DNA of 64,000 nucleotides, from assembly GCA_030267565.1 (NCBI GenBank), contig BRXU01000006.1, positions 4,514,001 to 4,578,000 of the forward strand, given 5' to 3'. The notes beneath the pieces were generated by a model. It did no database searches and was not told the DNA's origin. It saw nothing but the letters and a program-made list of their open reading frames with translations. Source of the stretch: Pleodorina starrii. Its lineage: Eukaryota; Chlorophyta; Chlorophyceae; Chlamydomonadales; Volvocaceae. Shown here piece by piece: positions 62,264-64,000 of the stretch; the first letter of the stretch is position 1; the number at the start of each line of letters is the position of its first letter. Made by a program: the position numbers and the translations under genes.

Positions 62264-63230
62264 GTGCGTACGGCACCGGAGGGCAAAGGGCAGGGTGTGT
62301 TAGCGCTTGATGGACGGGGCATGCGGGTTGGTTTTGTTGGTTTTGATTGGTTCCGGGTTTTGGCTTGTTGAGTGGTGTGGCGCTACTGAGGAGCTGTTTT
62401 GTTTGTTTGAGGCGTGTAATGCCGTACATCCGCGATGGGCGAAGGCCGCTTGGCTGTCTTCCACGTGAAGGAGCGAACCGCTTTACAGCGGAGAGCGGAC
62501 CCCGCATGTCCGCCTGGCCGCCTGCCTATCTGCCTGCCTGCCTGCCTATCTGCCTGCCTGCCTATCTGCCTGCCCGCCTGGCCGCCTGCCTATCTGCCTG
62601 CCTGCCCTGGCCTGCCTGCCTATCTGCCTGCCTGCCTGCCTATCTGCCTGCCTGCCTGCCTATCTGCCTGCCTGCCTGCCTATCTGCCTGCCTGCCTGCC
62701 TATCTGCCTGCCTGCCTGCCTGCCCGCCTGTCCGCCTGCCTATCTGCCTGCCCGCCTGCCTGTCTGCCTGGCCGCCTGTCTGTTCGTCCACACCCCCATC
62801 CGCGTTCGCTCTTCGCACTCAGCCAGGCGACGGCGCGGGCAAAGCCGCGCAGCAGTCGGGAGCAGCTGTCGGGAGGCCAGCCGGCCAGCGGGGCAGCTGG
62901 CCCTTCTGCCGCTGCTGCTGCCGCTGCCGAGGTGGCGACGGCGGCGACGGCTGCGGGAGGTCGTGGCGGCGGCGGCGGAGACGGGGCCACGACGGCGACA
63001 CGATGATGGGTGGGTGGGTGGGCTTCCGCCGCGACAGGCGATGTGCAGGAGATGAGGTGCGATGGCGGTGGCGGCGGCGTGCGCTGAACGAGGGGATGCC
63101 TGCGGAGCATCGCACCGCCAGGCAGGCGATGCGCCTGTACCTTGGGCGATTATGCCGTCGAGCCCATCGTCACGCCCACCGCCAAGCTCGTCGGCTACGG
63201 TATCAGAGGCCGATTTTGGTGTTAACCTGA
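62264..63230. other. Repeat-rich region without a supported gene
   Basis: Apart from the CTGC/CTAT array, an Ala/Gly-rich plus-strand frame at about 62820-63003 follows a CTCAGCCAG acceptor-like site. It could be a low-complexity exon of the preceding DUF1399-like gene, but has no identifying motif. Confidence 0.35.
62515..62785. repeat. Tetranucleotide (CTGC)n/(CTAT) array
   Basis: About 270 bp of CTGC units interrupted regularly by CTAT and occasional CCGC or TGGC, giving a secondary unit of 20-24 bp. Confidence 0.95.
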
Positions 63231-63315
63231 GGTGAGGTCAGGTCAGGTGAGGTGCCACCCGCCTCCCGATCACCGGGTCCCGATTCGGGTGGCAGCTCCA
63301 CCTCACCTCACCTCA
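63231..63315. repeat. Imperfect inverted repeat (hairpin)
   Basis: The left arm (63232-63261) GTGAGGTCAGGTCAGGTGAG plus GTGCCACCCG and the right arm (63286-63315) CGGGTGGC plus a CCTCACCTCAC run are near complements around a 24-bp loop. Confidence 0.75.
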
Positions 63316-63999
63316 CGGATGCATGAGGGCTAATCAGGGGGCGCGGCGTCGGTAAGGTCACGCGCGCGCGACGCGACACGGAATCCATCTGATCCGACGG
63401 TGCCAGGCTCAATATCCGCATCCTGCCCACTTCGGTCTTTGGGAGAGCAGTCTGCGCAAGGGTCTACATTTGATGGCGCGCAAGGCTGGGGATGACGCGG
63501 CCTGGGTGACTTGACAGATGGCGGCTTTTGGAGAGCGTCGATCGTGGCCTGCTGTTGTTGTTTGTAGCGCCATGCCGCCCACGGACATGGCCATGAAACC
63601 AGCCAGCACCTTTTCAACACCCTTATCTCAAGTGGCTCACTATCCAATGATAAGCGATATCATCTAGATTGAATGGCGACAGTTGACAATGTGTCGGAAT
63701 GGACAACTGATCCGGCGACGTCCGAAACACATGGATGACGCTGCCCGCCCGCATTAAATGTGGCACCGTGATCCCGCTGCATATGACCTTGCAGAAATGG
63801 TATTGAGAAAGCCTACGTTACGAGCCCCATCACAGGATACATTGCGCGCAATGGCGACGGCTTGCGCGCAAAGATGAAGGCTTGCTCCTTCGGCCGCTAA
63901 ACAGCCAGACATGAACCTAGCCATACTGTCGGAAGGAAGTGCCTACCCATCTTGAGATTTATCCACGCGCTGCAAGTGTGGGCCGGCAGCATACAAAAT
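63316..63999. other. Right edge, unassigned
   Basis: A minus-strand frame ending with a stop at 63330 reads WRYKQQQQATIDALQKPPS and continues with a polar, Pro/Asp-rich tail; it could be the last exon of a gene lying beyond the window. There is no further support. Confidence 0.25.
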
Positions 64000-64000
64000 A

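Noticed and set aside
62515..62785. CRISPR-like array
   Set aside because: It is a simple CTGC/CTAT microsatellite with no unique spacers, in a eukaryotic nuclear sequence.

Overview
The window is nuclear DNA of a green alga, most probably a volvocine/chlamydomonadalean species (relatives of Chlamydomonas and Volvox). The grounds are GC-rich genes split by many short GT-AG introns, TGTAA polyadenylation signals after several genes, long Ala/Gly/Pro low-complexity inserts inside otherwise conserved proteins, GC-rich satellites in introns, and gene families typical of these algae (SRCR proteins, an expansin-like protein with HFD motif, phytepsin-type protease, CBM20 protein). Gene models were built by hand from splice sites and reading-frame phase; for every multi-exon model given as solid, all exon phases join and the total length is a multiple of three.

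Layout. 153-1811 (-): small unrecognised protein. 2212-4117 (+): proteasome assembly chaperone PSMD9/Nas2. 5797-6651 (+): small CBM20 starch-binding protein. 8463-12547 (-): phytepsin-type aspartic protease with saposin-like insert. 14547-15139 (-): RNase P subunit Rpp14. 15653-22359 (-): mismatch-repair endonuclease PMS2. 22854-25521 (+): secreted expansin-like protein. 27400-31592 (+): PP2C phosphatase with an Arg/Ser-rich N-terminal half. 35525-41204 (-): UDP-glucose pyrophosphorylase. 41547-45581 (+): PTGR3/ZADH2-type quinone oxidoreductase. 47687-55635 (-): a 1682-residue secreted mosaic protein made of an SRCR domain, a Pro-rich hinge and a long Pmp-like beta-helix. 58553-60890: a 19-bp minisatellite with a 1,021-bp higher-order repeat. 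61249-61346 (-): tRNA-Leu(CAA) with an intron. About 61.8-62.3 kb (+): an exon resembling the plant glycine-rich-domain (DUF1399) family. The last 1.7 kb is repeats and unassigned sequence.

There is no operon or gene cluster in the bacterial sense; neighbours are mostly housekeeping genes of unrelated pathways. Several pairs are divergent with short shared upstream regions (gene 1/PSMD9, PMS2/expansin, UGPase/oxidoreductase). Three products (aspartic protease, expansin-like, SRCR-Pmp protein) enter the secretory pathway. The most novel items are the SRCR-Pro-Pmp protein, two short dispersed repeat families seeded in introns of many genes, the pure (CCCAA)n tract abutting a 3' splice site, and the higher-order minisatellite.
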